Of a stretch of 41,615 bases of DNA, positions 25,901-32,786 are shown piece after piece. This stretch comes from Candidatus Fermentibacter sp. (GTDB taxonomy: Bacteria > Fermentibacterota > Fermentibacteria > Fermentibacterales > Fermentibacteraceae). The stretch lies in NCBI GenBank assembly GCA_030373045.1, contig JAUCPW010000039.1, positions 1 to 41,615 on the forward strand. The letters run 5' to 3'. Within the stretch, counting starts at the first letter, position 1. The number at the start of each line of letters is the position of its first letter. The notes beneath the pieces were generated by a model. The model saw nothing but the letters and a program-made list of their open reading frames with translations. It had not been told where the DNA came from and made no database searches. Made by a program: the position numbers and the translations under genes.

Positions 25901-25964
25901 CCTGGATGCCCCCGACCCCTCCGCCGAGGACGAGTACGGCTCCGGTGGTATCTCTCGATGTCAT
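22929..25964 (-). CDS. hdrA: Long two-headed HdrA, electron-bifurcating flavoprotein
   Basis: 1011 residues from ATG at 25964, well above the roughly 650 of archetypal HdrA. It has two nucleotide-binding modules: GGGVGGIQAALDLADSG at 14-30 and VVGGGVAGMSCAAMLSGMG at 594-612. The first head carries an inserted diferredoxin-like segment (CTGCGDCAKVCP 110-121; CKRCGLCARKC 157-167). The second head is the canonical HdrA and ends with CSGCGTCAALCP (943-954) and CKGCGLCASSC (974-984). HdrA holds the bifurcating FAD. I infer coupling of NADH oxidation to reduction of a DsrC-like disulfide and ferredoxin. It is the first gene of a seven-gene operon; GGAG lies 12 nt upstream, rather far. Confidence 0.92.
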   Translation of the reverse strand: MTSRDTTGAVLVLGGGVGGIQAALDLADSGFKVYLVERKGAIGGTMAGLDKTFPTNDCSMCILSPKLVECGRHLNVEIITNAELLSLAGEPGAFKATVLQNPRFVSVEKCTGCGDCAKVCPVKTPDAFNSGMGERKAIYRLYEQAYPPAFQIDPAICKRCGLCARKCTAGAIDLDEKPRTLELAVGAVVACPGFEPFDAGRLPAFGYGTFPNVITSIAFERILSASGPTRGRLVRPSDGREPRNIAWIQCVGSRDIHRVDNGYCSSVCCTYAIKEAVVAREHASGDLGTSIFLIDARTHGKGFERYYERARNEHGVRFVRSETGRILQNADGSLILRYPEDGRIREEVFDLVVLSVGMVQSDANRGMATRLGLALDEHGFCETGAFSPSATPVPGVFAAGAFTGPKDIPETVTGASAAAAEAAALLSGSRNTLATKKEYPEELPAKGARPRIGVWVCSCGINIGSVVDVAAVRDRARGLPNVVVAEDAMFTCSQDTQRRIRESIAANRLNRVVVAACTPRTHEPLFQETLREAGLNRHLFEMANIRDQCAWVHQGEPEKATAKAVDLVGMAVAKARLLEPLSRAELPVDRNALVVGGGVAGMSCAAMLSGMGFGVHLVESSGELGGNARAMRTTLDGSDVGAFLADLEGRVLADPRITVHMISQVSDVSGFVGSFTSTIRHEDGSSVEVAHGAAVIASGGGTRVAEGFGYGEDPRVMTLRELEEEIGRRGPLVSPARNVVLIQCAGSRDEQRRYCSRTCCSESVKLALELLDMDPSINVYVLYRDIRTYGAREGKYTEARERGVRFLRHDENSRPYVAIVDEGGEKRVRITAVDLVLGETVSIDADIVGLASAITPSEDAGRLAGLFKVPLDEDGFFMEAHVKLRPVDFATEGVFVCGLAHGPKTIGESIAQAGAAASRAALVLSRDSIEAGGTVCRINSEKCSGCGTCAALCPFRAIEMDEAEGKAAVNEALCKGCGLCASSCRCGAADILGFTDREIHAMIGCGTRRAP

Positions 25965-26331
25965 CGGCGCCCGGCTCTCCTCAGCTATGGGTGTGTTGGT
26001 TTGCTCATCGTCCCGGAGCTTGGAAGATAGCGATTTCGGCCGGGATCGGCCCGGGCCGGAACCAGGTGGGTGGAACCATGCATCAGCTCTCTCAAACATG
26101 TCCGCCATGGGATTCGGATGCATGAAGCAGTCGATACGATGCACTGCTTTCACGATGCTGCGCTGAAGTCCAGCATTCCAGACCGCTTTAGCTTTCGGTC
26201 CCAACTCGACGGATAACCAGGATCCTCCTGGAGTGAGAACCGAGAGAAAATGCTGCTGTAGAGGGATGTACGCCTCTGGTAACCGGCTTGCAGGAATCAT
26301 CCGGGAGTGGGACAGAGAGTAGGAGGAACGC
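25965..26331. other. Intergenic region upstream of the hdr operon
   Basis: 367 bp without a convincing gene. The right half is occupied by the structured repeat described at 26178-26323. The left half (25965-26177) must contain the hdrA promoter, but I could not identify convincing -35/-10 hexamers. Confidence 0.6.
26178..26323. repeat. Dispersed intergenic repeat, copy R1
   Basis: This copy aligns along its length with 28219-28379, sharing blocks such as CCAGACCGCTTTA, CCTGGAGTG, CCGAGAGA, AACCGGCTTGC and TCCGGGAGT. It holds a hairpin CCAGGA-TCC-TCCTGG. Its left arm (to about 26207) is complementary to the right arm of copy R2; its own right arm has diverged. It lies just downstream of the FG-GAP gene at 26332. 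Confidence 0.7.
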
Positions 26332-28113
26332 CTACTCCATCACCACCAGCCGCTCCGAGGCCCGAGAGACCCCCGAACGAGCGACGACGAAGTAGACACC
26401 GGGCGGGAACTCCCCGAGAGCGACCTCGTTCCACCCCGCGTCCAGTTCCATGCCGGACCTGATCGAGACCTGCCGACCCGCGAGATCGTACACGGTGAGT
26501 TCGACCGTCCCGGCAACAGGCATTCCGAGGAGAATGAAGGCTTCCCCGTGCGCCGGATTGGGCACCGGTACCAGCTCGAACAAGGCAGGCGGGTGGTCAC
26601 CGGCGATGCCCAGCGGGTTCCAGGTGAACGTGACTTCCTCGAGTACCGGCGTGGTGCCCGGCTCGCTCCGCGACAGGATCGCCCGGTACTGGACGAAGCT
26701 GTCGTAGTCATCCAGGATGCCGTCGAGTGAGCAGGGTACAGTCAGCGTGTCCGACCACTCCCCCATCTGGGTGTAGTCGTCGGACGCCCTGACCTGGAAG
26801 GTGACCGCGGTGCCGATCGGCGTGTCAGCCGTACATGAGAGGCCGAGCCAGTCTGCGTCGATCACGTAGACGACGCTCGAAACGAGATTGCCGATTGTCA
26901 GCCAGTCGTCTGGATCCCATTCGTTGGTTTCCGTTCCATCAGATACGACGAACTCGGCTTTTCCGTCGGAATCGAGATCGCAGCCCACGACTGCCTGAGG
27001 AAAGTTCAGAAAGATGTTGCTCTGCTCGAGGATCTCGACTTGCCAGGAGGTCCCCGCCCCGTTCATGTTTTCGAATACCCAGAGACCATAACCCCCTGAA
27101 GCGACGACATCCGTATCGCCATCCCTGTCGAAATCCGCCAGACAGGCGGAACTCGAGCCTTGGAAGCCCGCCGTGATGTCGCAGCCTACCCATGGTTCGC
27201 CAAGGTCATCCGGGTTCGACCGCCAGCGTATGTACGATCCCGGCCCCTCGGCTCCGAGCAGATCGGGATCGCCGTCGCAGTCGATGTCCCCTGCCTCGAG
27301 GATGGTCCCGATCGCATCGTTGACTATTTCATACCTTGCCCATTCGTCGCCGCCGTCCGTGTTCCTGTACCACGCCGTATAGTCACCTGCGCCGAATACG
27401 GCAGCGATGTCCTCCCAGCCGTCCCCGTCGAAATCGCCGCAAATCGCGTCGAGGGGACGCTCGATGGTCGAATCGACGGTATGTCTTGTCCAGGTCGTCC
27501 CTGGAAAAGGATTCTCCCACCAGACCACTTCGTCTGCCCACCACAGCTGCCCGACCAGATCGGGATCCCCGTCATGATCGATGTCGGACACATCGATGCT
27601 GCCCGATCCATACTCCGGGGAGATGTAATCTATGGTGTGACTTGACCATCCAGACCCGCCCGATCCATTCTCGAACCATGTCACGGCGGGTTTCCCGACG
27701 ACGGCATCGCAGTCGCCATCCTTATCGAAGTCCCCGCAGTCGATCCCATACGTGTAGTTTTCGACGGTCGCGATCGCATGAACCGCCCACGCCCTCCCTG
27801 TTCCGTCGGTGTTCTCCCACCAGCTTATCGTATCGGTGAAATCATCGAGGACGATCATGTCCGGATCTCCGTCGCCATCCACGTCGCCAGGAACGGCATC
27901 GGTGAAACCGCCGGGAAACGCGCACACGAAGTACTGCGAAAGTGACAGCAGACCATCCTCCCACCAGATCGATCCGATCTCCGATGAGAACCTGTCAGTG
28001 AATCCCGTCAGCGGGCCGGGCTCTTCTGGCCCTCCGGACCAGTCGGTCTGCGTTGCGAATTCTGCGTGAAGTGGCATGGCGAGAAGGGTTAGAATGGCAG
28101 CGGCATTCCTCAT
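26332..28113 (-). CDS. Secreted FG-GAP/VCBS repeat protein with sorting domain
   Basis: 593 residues from ATG at 28113, behind GGGGAGGA; the longer frame upstream lacks a ribosome site. Signal peptide MRNAAAILTLLAMPLHA, mature start EFATQTDWSGGPEEPGPL, then propeller repeats with calcium loops DVDGDGDPD, DFDKDGDCD, DIDHDGDPD, DFDGDGWED and DIDCDGDPD. The shared module (TAVTFQVRASDDYTQMGEWS), linker NPLGIAGDHPP and sorting domain (VPNPAHGEAFILLGMPV...YDLAGRQVSI...PGVYFVVARS) follow. Flanked on both sides by copies of the same intergenic repeat. Surface location inferred; ligand unknown. Confidence 0.87.
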   Translation of the reverse strand: MRNAAAILTLLAMPLHAEFATQTDWSGGPEEPGPLTGFTDRFSSEIGSIWWEDGLLSLSQYFVCAFPGGFTDAVPGDVDGDGDPDMIVLDDFTDTISWWENTDGTGRAWAVHAIATVENYTYGIDCGDFDKDGDCDAVVGKPAVTWFENGSGGSGWSSHTIDYISPEYGSGSIDVSDIDHDGDPDLVGQLWWADEVVWWENPFPGTTWTRHTVDSTIERPLDAICGDFDGDGWEDIAAVFGAGDYTAWYRNTDGGDEWARYEIVNDAIGTILEAGDIDCDGDPDLLGAEGPGSYIRWRSNPDDLGEPWVGCDITAGFQGSSSACLADFDRDGDTDVVASGGYGLWVFENMNGAGTSWQVEILEQSNIFLNFPQAVVGCDLDSDGKAEFVVSDGTETNEWDPDDWLTIGNLVSSVVYVIDADWLGLSCTADTPIGTAVTFQVRASDDYTQMGEWSDTLTVPCSLDGILDDYDSFVQYRAILSRSEPGTTPVLEEVTFTWNPLGIAGDHPPALFELVPVPNPAHGEAFILLGMPVAGTVELTVYDLAGRQVSIRSGMELDAGWNEVALGEFPPGVYFVVARSGVSRASERLVVME

Positions 28114-28151
28114 GACAGTTCCTCCCCCCAAGGAATAGTCATACTGGATAC

Positions 28152-28180
28152 TGAATAGCATGCCTCGGCCCGGGGGTCAA
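28152..28180 (-). promoter_or_regulatory. Candidate promoter for the FG-GAP gene at 26332-28113
   Basis: Minus-strand TTGACC (28180-28175), 17-nt spacer, TATTCA (28157-28152) preceded by TGC, as in an extended -10. Confidence 0.45.
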
Positions 28181-28218
28181 CGGCTGCCCGATGCCACCCC
28201 CTCCTCCAGACCGCCCCT

Positions 28219-28379
28219 CCAGACCGCTTTAAACTTTCGATGCCTAACACAACTGCCTGCCAGAATCATCCTGGAGTGGACTCCGAGAGATAGAATGCTG
28301 ATGTAAAGGGATTCACGGCCAACCAACCGGCTTGCCCGAATAGTCCGGGAGTTGGGACCGGAAAGTAAAAGCGGTCTGG
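28219..28379. repeat. Dispersed intergenic repeat, copy R2, with terminal inverted repeats
   Basis: A 161-bp element bounded by inverted ends: CCAGACCGCTTTAAACTTTC on the left and the reverse complement of CCAGACCGCTTTTACTTTC on the right. Inside are two related sub-units, CCAGAATCATCCTGGAGT and CCCGAATAGTCCGGGAGT. An additional CCTCCAGACCGC lies just outside the left end. It ends 2 nt before the protease stop codon. MITE-like element, REP-type repeat or structured RNA are all possible. Confidence 0.7.
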
Positions 28380-28381
28380 GG

Positions 28382-29407
28382 TCAGCGCACGCGGTGGCCT
28401 ACGCCTCCCGTGGAGCCGCCTGCAGAACCGGGATCGCCCACGCGGTGTCCCTGTCCGCCGGTGGCGCCTTCGTCGCCGCCCACCCTGGTGCCCCGGCCGG
28501 CCGCCGGACCCGTCACCGCATCCGCGAGGGCGCTGCGGAAACCCTGGATGTCAGCAGTGTACAGCACCATGTCGTTCAGGTCGGTCACCTCTCCGGTGCG
28601 GCTCAGGTCTATGGCAAAGCCGATCCCTTCGATGGTCTCGTCGCTCGTGCCCCAGGTGTTGACTCCGATGCAGTAGTAGAGGCCGTCGCGCTCGACCATG
28701 AGCGGGCCGCCGCTGTTGCCGTGGTTGAGAGCCGCATCGAGCTGGATGACCGGGATCCCGTCGAGATCCCGGAAGGCGCTGATGCGCCCGAAGGTTACGG
28801 TGCCCTGGTAGTAGGTGTAGTCGTCGGCAGGCGAGCCCGATGCGGCAACCTCGTCGCCGACGCCCAGGTCGTCACCCTCGTAGACGGGGACGATCGTGTA
28901 GTCATCCCCCTCGGCGAGGCCCGCCGCAGGAACAACCAGCACGGCGAGATCGACTCCCCTGAAGAACCCGCAGTAGCTCACCGGCGCCATCTTCCCCGAC
29001 TGGAACTCGATCAACAGCCCGTACTCGGAGAGACCTCCGCTCCTTCCGCCGCCGGCCACGAGATCGTCGATCCCGAGGCAGTGGCGGTTCGTCACCATCA
29101 CGAGGGAATCGCCGAGGACGCCGACCACGAAGGCCGTCCCCATCCAGCCCTGCGTCTCCGACGACCTGCCGGCGGTCTCGTAGACGCCCAGGATGGTTGC
29201 CGAGCAGCCCGAGAGCTGGTCGATGGTGAGCCCGGGCTCCTGTTCGTCCGCTGCCTGCCTGTCTGCAGCCAGCTCCTCCGTGGCCCGCCCGTCGGAAAGC
29301 CGCGGGTCGGGCTCGGTGCTCCTCGGGGGCCCGGCCCAGGATGTCGATGCAGCTAGGATAAGAGTGAACACGATCGGTGACATGCGAAGGATTGTGCGGT
29401 TCGACAT
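28382..29407 (-). CDS. Secreted trypsin-like serine protease
   Basis: 341 residues from ATG at 29407, chosen because GGAGG is 6 nt upstream (ATG at 29413 abuts it). Signal peptide to about residue 25 (TLILAASTSWAG). The catalytic triad is visible: His109 in VTNRHC, Asp153 in GVDLAVLVV, Ser232 in HGNSGGPL, with VTFGRIS and a substrate-pocket segment GIGFAID. There is no PDZ domain; the tail is Gly-rich and low complexity (GGDEGATGGQGHRVGDPG). It resembles the protease domain of HtrA-like enzymes. An extracytoplasmic processing or quality-control role is inferred. Confidence 0.87.
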   Translation of the reverse strand: MSNRTILRMSPIVFTLILAASTSWAGPPRSTEPDPRLSDGRATEELAADRQAADEQEPGLTIDQLSGCSATILGVYETAGRSSETQGWMGTAFVVGVLGDSLVMVTNRHCLGIDDLVAGGGRSGGLSEYGLLIEFQSGKMAPVSYCGFFRGVDLAVLVVPAAGLAEGDDYTIVPVYEGDDLGVGDEVAASGSPADDYTYYQGTVTFGRISAFRDLDGIPVIQLDAALNHGNSGGPLMVERDGLYYCIGVNTWGTSDETIEGIGFAIDLSRTGEVTDLNDMVLYTADIQGFRSALADAVTGPAAGRGTRVGGDEGATGGQGHRVGDPGSAGGSTGGVGHRVR

Positions 29408-29587
29408 CGACATCCTCCAGTCAGGGCGTTCCGTTGCTATCCATCGCAGATACGATGTGTCTGACGCGCAGGCGGGGCAAGGCTGCGGGAGGACTTCCCG
29501 AGAACCGTATCTCGAAACCCGTGCAGTCTTTCGAGAGACCATCGCCGTGGTTATCTTCACCGAGGCCTGTCAGAGAGGAGCCCTGGA

Positions 29588-31177
29588 ATGGAAGGGTTCG
29601 GGATCGTCACTGCGGTACTTCTCTCGGTGCTCTCGCAGCAGCCGCCCTCCGAGAGCTCCCGCGAAGAGTTCTTCACCACGGCTATCGGCGGCCCGGGGAT
29701 GACCGTCCGCACCACCGACGCCGAGATCCTTCCAGACGGCTCGATAGCTCTGGCGGTTTCGGCCGCTGCGGGCGACTTCTGGTTCGGGTATCCCTGGATC
29801 CTGCTGCTGGACGGCTCGGGCGGTGTCACATGGACTGACGCCTGCGGCGAGGCCGGGATCCCCGGCGTCTCGCGGGAGCTCGAGGCGGGCGGCTGGCTCG
29901 AGTTGCTGGCCGACGGTTCGCTCCTGCTGGCATCCTACGCCGAACCCAGGGCCACCGGCGTCGATGCGGAGGTCGCCGTACTGCACGTCACACCTGGCGT
30001 CGGCACGGAGACAGTAGCCGTGATAGGGGCAGATGACGAAAAGGCGTACTGGGCCATCGGCATGGAAGCGCTGCCGGGCGGTTCCTTCACTGTGATCGGC
30101 CGCACCTGCAGCACCGAGGACGTGCCCTTCGAGTTCACGGGCGACACCGCTGGAAACGGCGCAATACGCCTCGATACGTCGGAGGGCCTCTACTACTTCG
30201 TACAGGCCTTCGATCTCACGCCCGAAGGTACGGTCCTGGCCTGCACGGACTCGAACGAGGAATGGCTCGTCTCGATGGACGCCTCGGGGGACACGCTGAT
30301 CGTCACGGATCCCGTTCCGGTCGGTTCCGAATCGTACTTCTCGATCCTGAGATGCTCACGGGACAGGATACTCCTCGCAGGCGCCCGGTACGGCTCCCCC
30401 TGGGTGGCCTGCCTCGACCTAGGTTTCAACACGATCTGGGAGACGACTCTGCCGCAGTTCCTGTCCGGAGTGCAGGGGATGTCCGAAGGCCCCGACGGGA
30501 GCCTCACGATATGCGGGTTCTATGCCGATCTCGAAGGCGTGGACGGCGGCGGGAACACGGTCCTGCCGGCAGTCTGCAGGCTCGACGCCTCGGGAGAAGT
30601 CGAGTGGACCAGGATGTACGAAGGCGTGGAGGGCCTCTGGATCAACTCGGTCGACACGGCGCCGGATGGCACGATCATCCTCGCAGGCAGCGCGAGGATT
30701 CCCGACGCAGACACATCTCTCGCCTGCGCCTGGGTGGCGAGGCTGGACCGGGACGGGCTCCTCCCCGGTGCAGGCCATGGTGAGGGCGACACGGTGCAAC
30801 TCCCCGATCCCGCCCGGCAGTTCGTGATGAAGCCCCCCCTCGGCATGATTGCCGCCTGCGGCGCCTTCGACTCCGCGAGCGATGCGGTGGCGCTGGCCGA
30901 GCAGCTGTCGGGCCTGGCAGGCAGTTCGGAGTACGGCTGGGAGTATCCGACCGGCGTCACCTGGATCCCCGACTGGGCATCCCTGTCCGGCGCCGAGGCA
31001 TGGCTCGCCTACGTGGGCCCTCTCTGGACGAACGACGAGGGGATAGACGACATGATGGAGCGGATCGGCTCCCTCTGCCCGGATACCTACCTTGTCTGGG
31101 CGGGCAACTGCCGCTCCAGGGTGACCTTCTCCCCCAAGGAGGTTTCGCGGCCCGTCCTGCCGCCCGACTGGGACTGA
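29588..31177 (+). CDS. Secreted propeller-like protein with SPOR-like C-terminus
   Basis: 529 residues with N-terminal hydrophobic segment MEGFGIVTAVLLSVLSQQ. Residues about 40-400 consist of repeating strands of the type DAEILPDGSIALAV, FDLTPEGTVLACTDS, MSEGPDGSLTICGFY and VDTAPDGTIILAGSA, reminiscent of delta-60 or similar propeller repeats. Residues about 420-505 (ACGAFDSASDAVALAEQL, then AWLAYVGPLWTNDEG) resemble a SPOR domain, which in other bacteria binds septal peptidoglycan. The SPOR reading is tentative. Divergent from the protease gene, sharing a 180-bp intergenic region. Confidence 0.7.
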   Translation: MEGFGIVTAVLLSVLSQQPPSESSREEFFTTAIGGPGMTVRTTDAEILPDGSIALAVSAAAGDFWFGYPWILLLDGSGGVTWTDACGEAGIPGVSRELEAGGWLELLADGSLLLASYAEPRATGVDAEVAVLHVTPGVGTETVAVIGADDEKAYWAIGMEALPGGSFTVIGRTCSTEDVPFEFTGDTAGNGAIRLDTSEGLYYFVQAFDLTPEGTVLACTDSNEEWLVSMDASGDTLIVTDPVPVGSESYFSILRCSRDRILLAGARYGSPWVACLDLGFNTIWETTLPQFLSGVQGMSEGPDGSLTICGFYADLEGVDGGGNTVLPAVCRLDASGEVEWTRMYEGVEGLWINSVDTAPDGTIILAGSARIPDADTSLACAWVARLDRDGLLPGAGHGEGDTVQLPDPARQFVMKPPLGMIAACGAFDSASDAVALAEQLSGLAGSSEYGWEYPTGVTWIPDWASLSGAEAWLAYVGPLWTNDEGIDDMMERIGSLCPDTYLVWAGNCRSRVTFSPKEVSRPVLPPDWD

Positions 31178-31249
31178 CCGGCCGGTTCCCGGTTCCGGAT
31201 CCTTCAGATGCGCCGGAAACCCGGCGCCGGTCCCGGGATCGCCCCCTGT

Positions 31250-32053
31250 TCACTCCGCTGACCGATCGCCGGCCTCCGACGCCCAGCGGGAGAGGATCTC
31301 CGGAAAAGCGGAGATGCGAAGCAGGTTCCCCGGGAATGCCACGAAGGGCCTCACATCCTCCTCGAGGATCCCCATATCCGTCCGACCGATACGATCCATG
31401 ACGCACCCGGCGACTTCCTGTGGCGTCGAAAGCCCGGACTTCTCCTCGATGTATCGCAGATCAGGAGCGGTCATCCCGAAGAGGTAGGCAGCATCGTAGA
31501 GGTCCCTCCCCATGAGCCTGTTCCTCTCCAGAATGGCGATGAGCTTGTTGGAGAGCAGCAGCCCGGCGGGCAGCACCGGCACTCCGCAGATGACGTCCAG
31601 CCTGTTCAGGATCTCCACCTCGGCGGGGCAGTCGTATTCCTGCGGCGCCGCATCGAGCTTCAGCCGGAGGATCTCGTCCTTGTGAGGAGTGAGCTTCCAG
31701 GCCTGCAGGATGTCACCGAAGCGGAGGGTCGCTGTCGAGGCACCGCGCGGAGCCTTCACCGTACATTCACACGCCACTCCTTCCAGCCTGAACTCCCGGG
31801 CTACGGCACCTGCGAGATCCGCATACAGGTCACCGGTCAGCCCCCTGTTGTCGAAGTCCAGATCCTCCGAGAAGCGGTCGGAACCATGGAAGATGTGGAT
31901 GCATGTGCCACCGGTGAAGACGAGTCCGGAAGCAGACAGCCTTCCGAAAATGAAGTCCAGCGCCTTCAGTTGGAGGTATTCGCGGAGGATGGCCCGCCTG
32001 TGGGAGGGCCCCGAGCCCGGGAATGCACGGTACACGATCTCAGGCTCGAGCAT
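31250..32053 (-). CDS. abiEii: AbiEii/AbiGii-family nucleotidyltransferase toxin
   Basis: 267 residues. The nucleotidyltransferase motifs are present: FTGGTCIHIFHG (Gly48-Gly49-Thr50), RFSEDLDFD (Asp64 and Asp66 as metal ligands), and later GRDLYDAAYL. AbiEii toxins of type IV toxin-antitoxin systems transfer nucleotides to cellular RNA and cause growth arrest. The start overlaps the AbiEi gene by 14 nt, with GAGGTG upstream, so it is translationally coupled to its antitoxin. An anti-phage abortive infection role is known for some members and inferred here. Confidence 0.88.
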   Translation of the reverse strand: MLEPEIVYRAFPGSGPSHRRAILREYLQLKALDFIFGRLSASGLVFTGGTCIHIFHGSDRFSEDLDFDNRGLTGDLYADLAGAVAREFRLEGVACECTVKAPRGASTATLRFGDILQAWKLTPHKDEILRLKLDAAPQEYDCPAEVEILNRLDVICGVPVLPAGLLLSNKLIAILERNRLMGRDLYDAAYLFGMTAPDLRYIEEKSGLSTPQEVAGCVMDRIGRTDMGILEEDVRPFVAFPGNLLRISAFPEILSRWASEAGDRSAE

Positions 32054-32660
32054 CGCTCATCACCTCGCAGAGAGCGTCAAGCCTCGCCTGGAGGCTCGCC
32101 TGACCGAATCTGCGGCAGTACGAGTCCAGGCGCCTCCTCGACAACAGGGCGAAGGCCTCCGGGGCGATGCGCAGCTCCCGCAGCTCATCCGGTCCGTTGT
32201 AGGACGGATTCAGGTAAAGGAAATCCAGGATCGCCTTTTCAGGCCGGGCCATGAGATAGGAGTGTCTCGTCCCATTGATCGGCAGGTATCCGAAGAAAAG
32301 ATCCGGGCTGACTGACCTGTACCGGAACGAACCAGCGGGAGAATCGACACGGCGCGTCTTCCTCGTGCACACCGAAGTGATGATCCGGACCGTCTCTGGG
32401 ATCAGGCCGAAAGAGGAGAGAGCTGACTCGAGTGATACGTAGGATGGACGATAGATGGAGTTGGCGGCAGCATAGAGATCCGTCTCGTCTCCGAGCGAAT
32501 CGGGGAATGCATAGTGCCCGGGAGCCAGCATCACGATCCGGCCCGACGACTTCCACCTCGACAGGCTCTGCTGTGCGAAACCAGGATCGAAGAGCCTAAT
32601 GGTGCCAAGCCCGAATGTGGGGAACGAGTTCAACGCGCTCTTCGCCTCGTGGATGGTCAT
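32040..32660 (-). CDS. abiEi: AbiEi-family antitoxin / transcriptional regulator
   Basis: 206 residues from ATG at 32660 (GGAAAG six nt upstream). The N-terminal winged-helix-like part is LSRWKSSGRIVMLAPGHYAFP; SIYRPSYVSLESALSSFGLIP and ARPEKAILDFLYLNP are typical of AbiEi. AbiEi proteins bind inverted repeats in their own promoter and neutralise AbiEii without binding it. A matching inverted repeat lies immediately upstream (32677-32694). Confidence 0.87.
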   Translation of the reverse strand: MTIHEAKSALNSFPTFGLGTIRLFDPGFAQQSLSRWKSSGRIVMLAPGHYAFPDSLGDETDLYAAANSIYRPSYVSLESALSSFGLIPETVRIITSVCTRKTRRVDSPAGSFRYRSVSPDLFFGYLPINGTRHSYLMARPEKAILDFLYLNPSYNGPDELRELRIAPEAFALLSRRRLDSYCRRFGQASLQARLDALCEVMSDARA

Positions 32661-32676
32661 GATCAACTTTCCATTC

Positions 32677-32730
32677 AACAACATCATCGTTGTTCTTTAG
32701 AATTATCATTCCCAGGTGTATCGGAGTCAA
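32677..32730 (-). promoter_or_regulatory. Promoter and candidate AbiEi operator
   Basis: Minus strand: -35 TTGACT (32730-32725), 17-nt spacer, -10 GATAAT (32707-32702), the best promoter match in the window. An inverted repeat AACAAC-N6-GTTGTT (32677-32694) covers the expected transcription start, suited to autorepression. The local AT content is far above the surroundings. Confidence 0.75.
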
Positions 32731-32786
32731 GCAGGCTGTGCCTGCAGATAAGTCTGACCGACGCTATCGAGGCGACAGATGTGCGC

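Noticed and set aside
22492-25964. Possible selenocysteine in HdrA or the MvhD-like subunit
   Set aside because: All expected cluster ligands are ordinary Cys codons and no in-frame TGA is present.
25965-26300. N-terminal extension of HdrA in the same frame
   Set aside because: No ribosome site, no HdrA-like sequence, and the segment overlaps the intergenic repeat R1; the FAD motif begins right after ATG at 25964.
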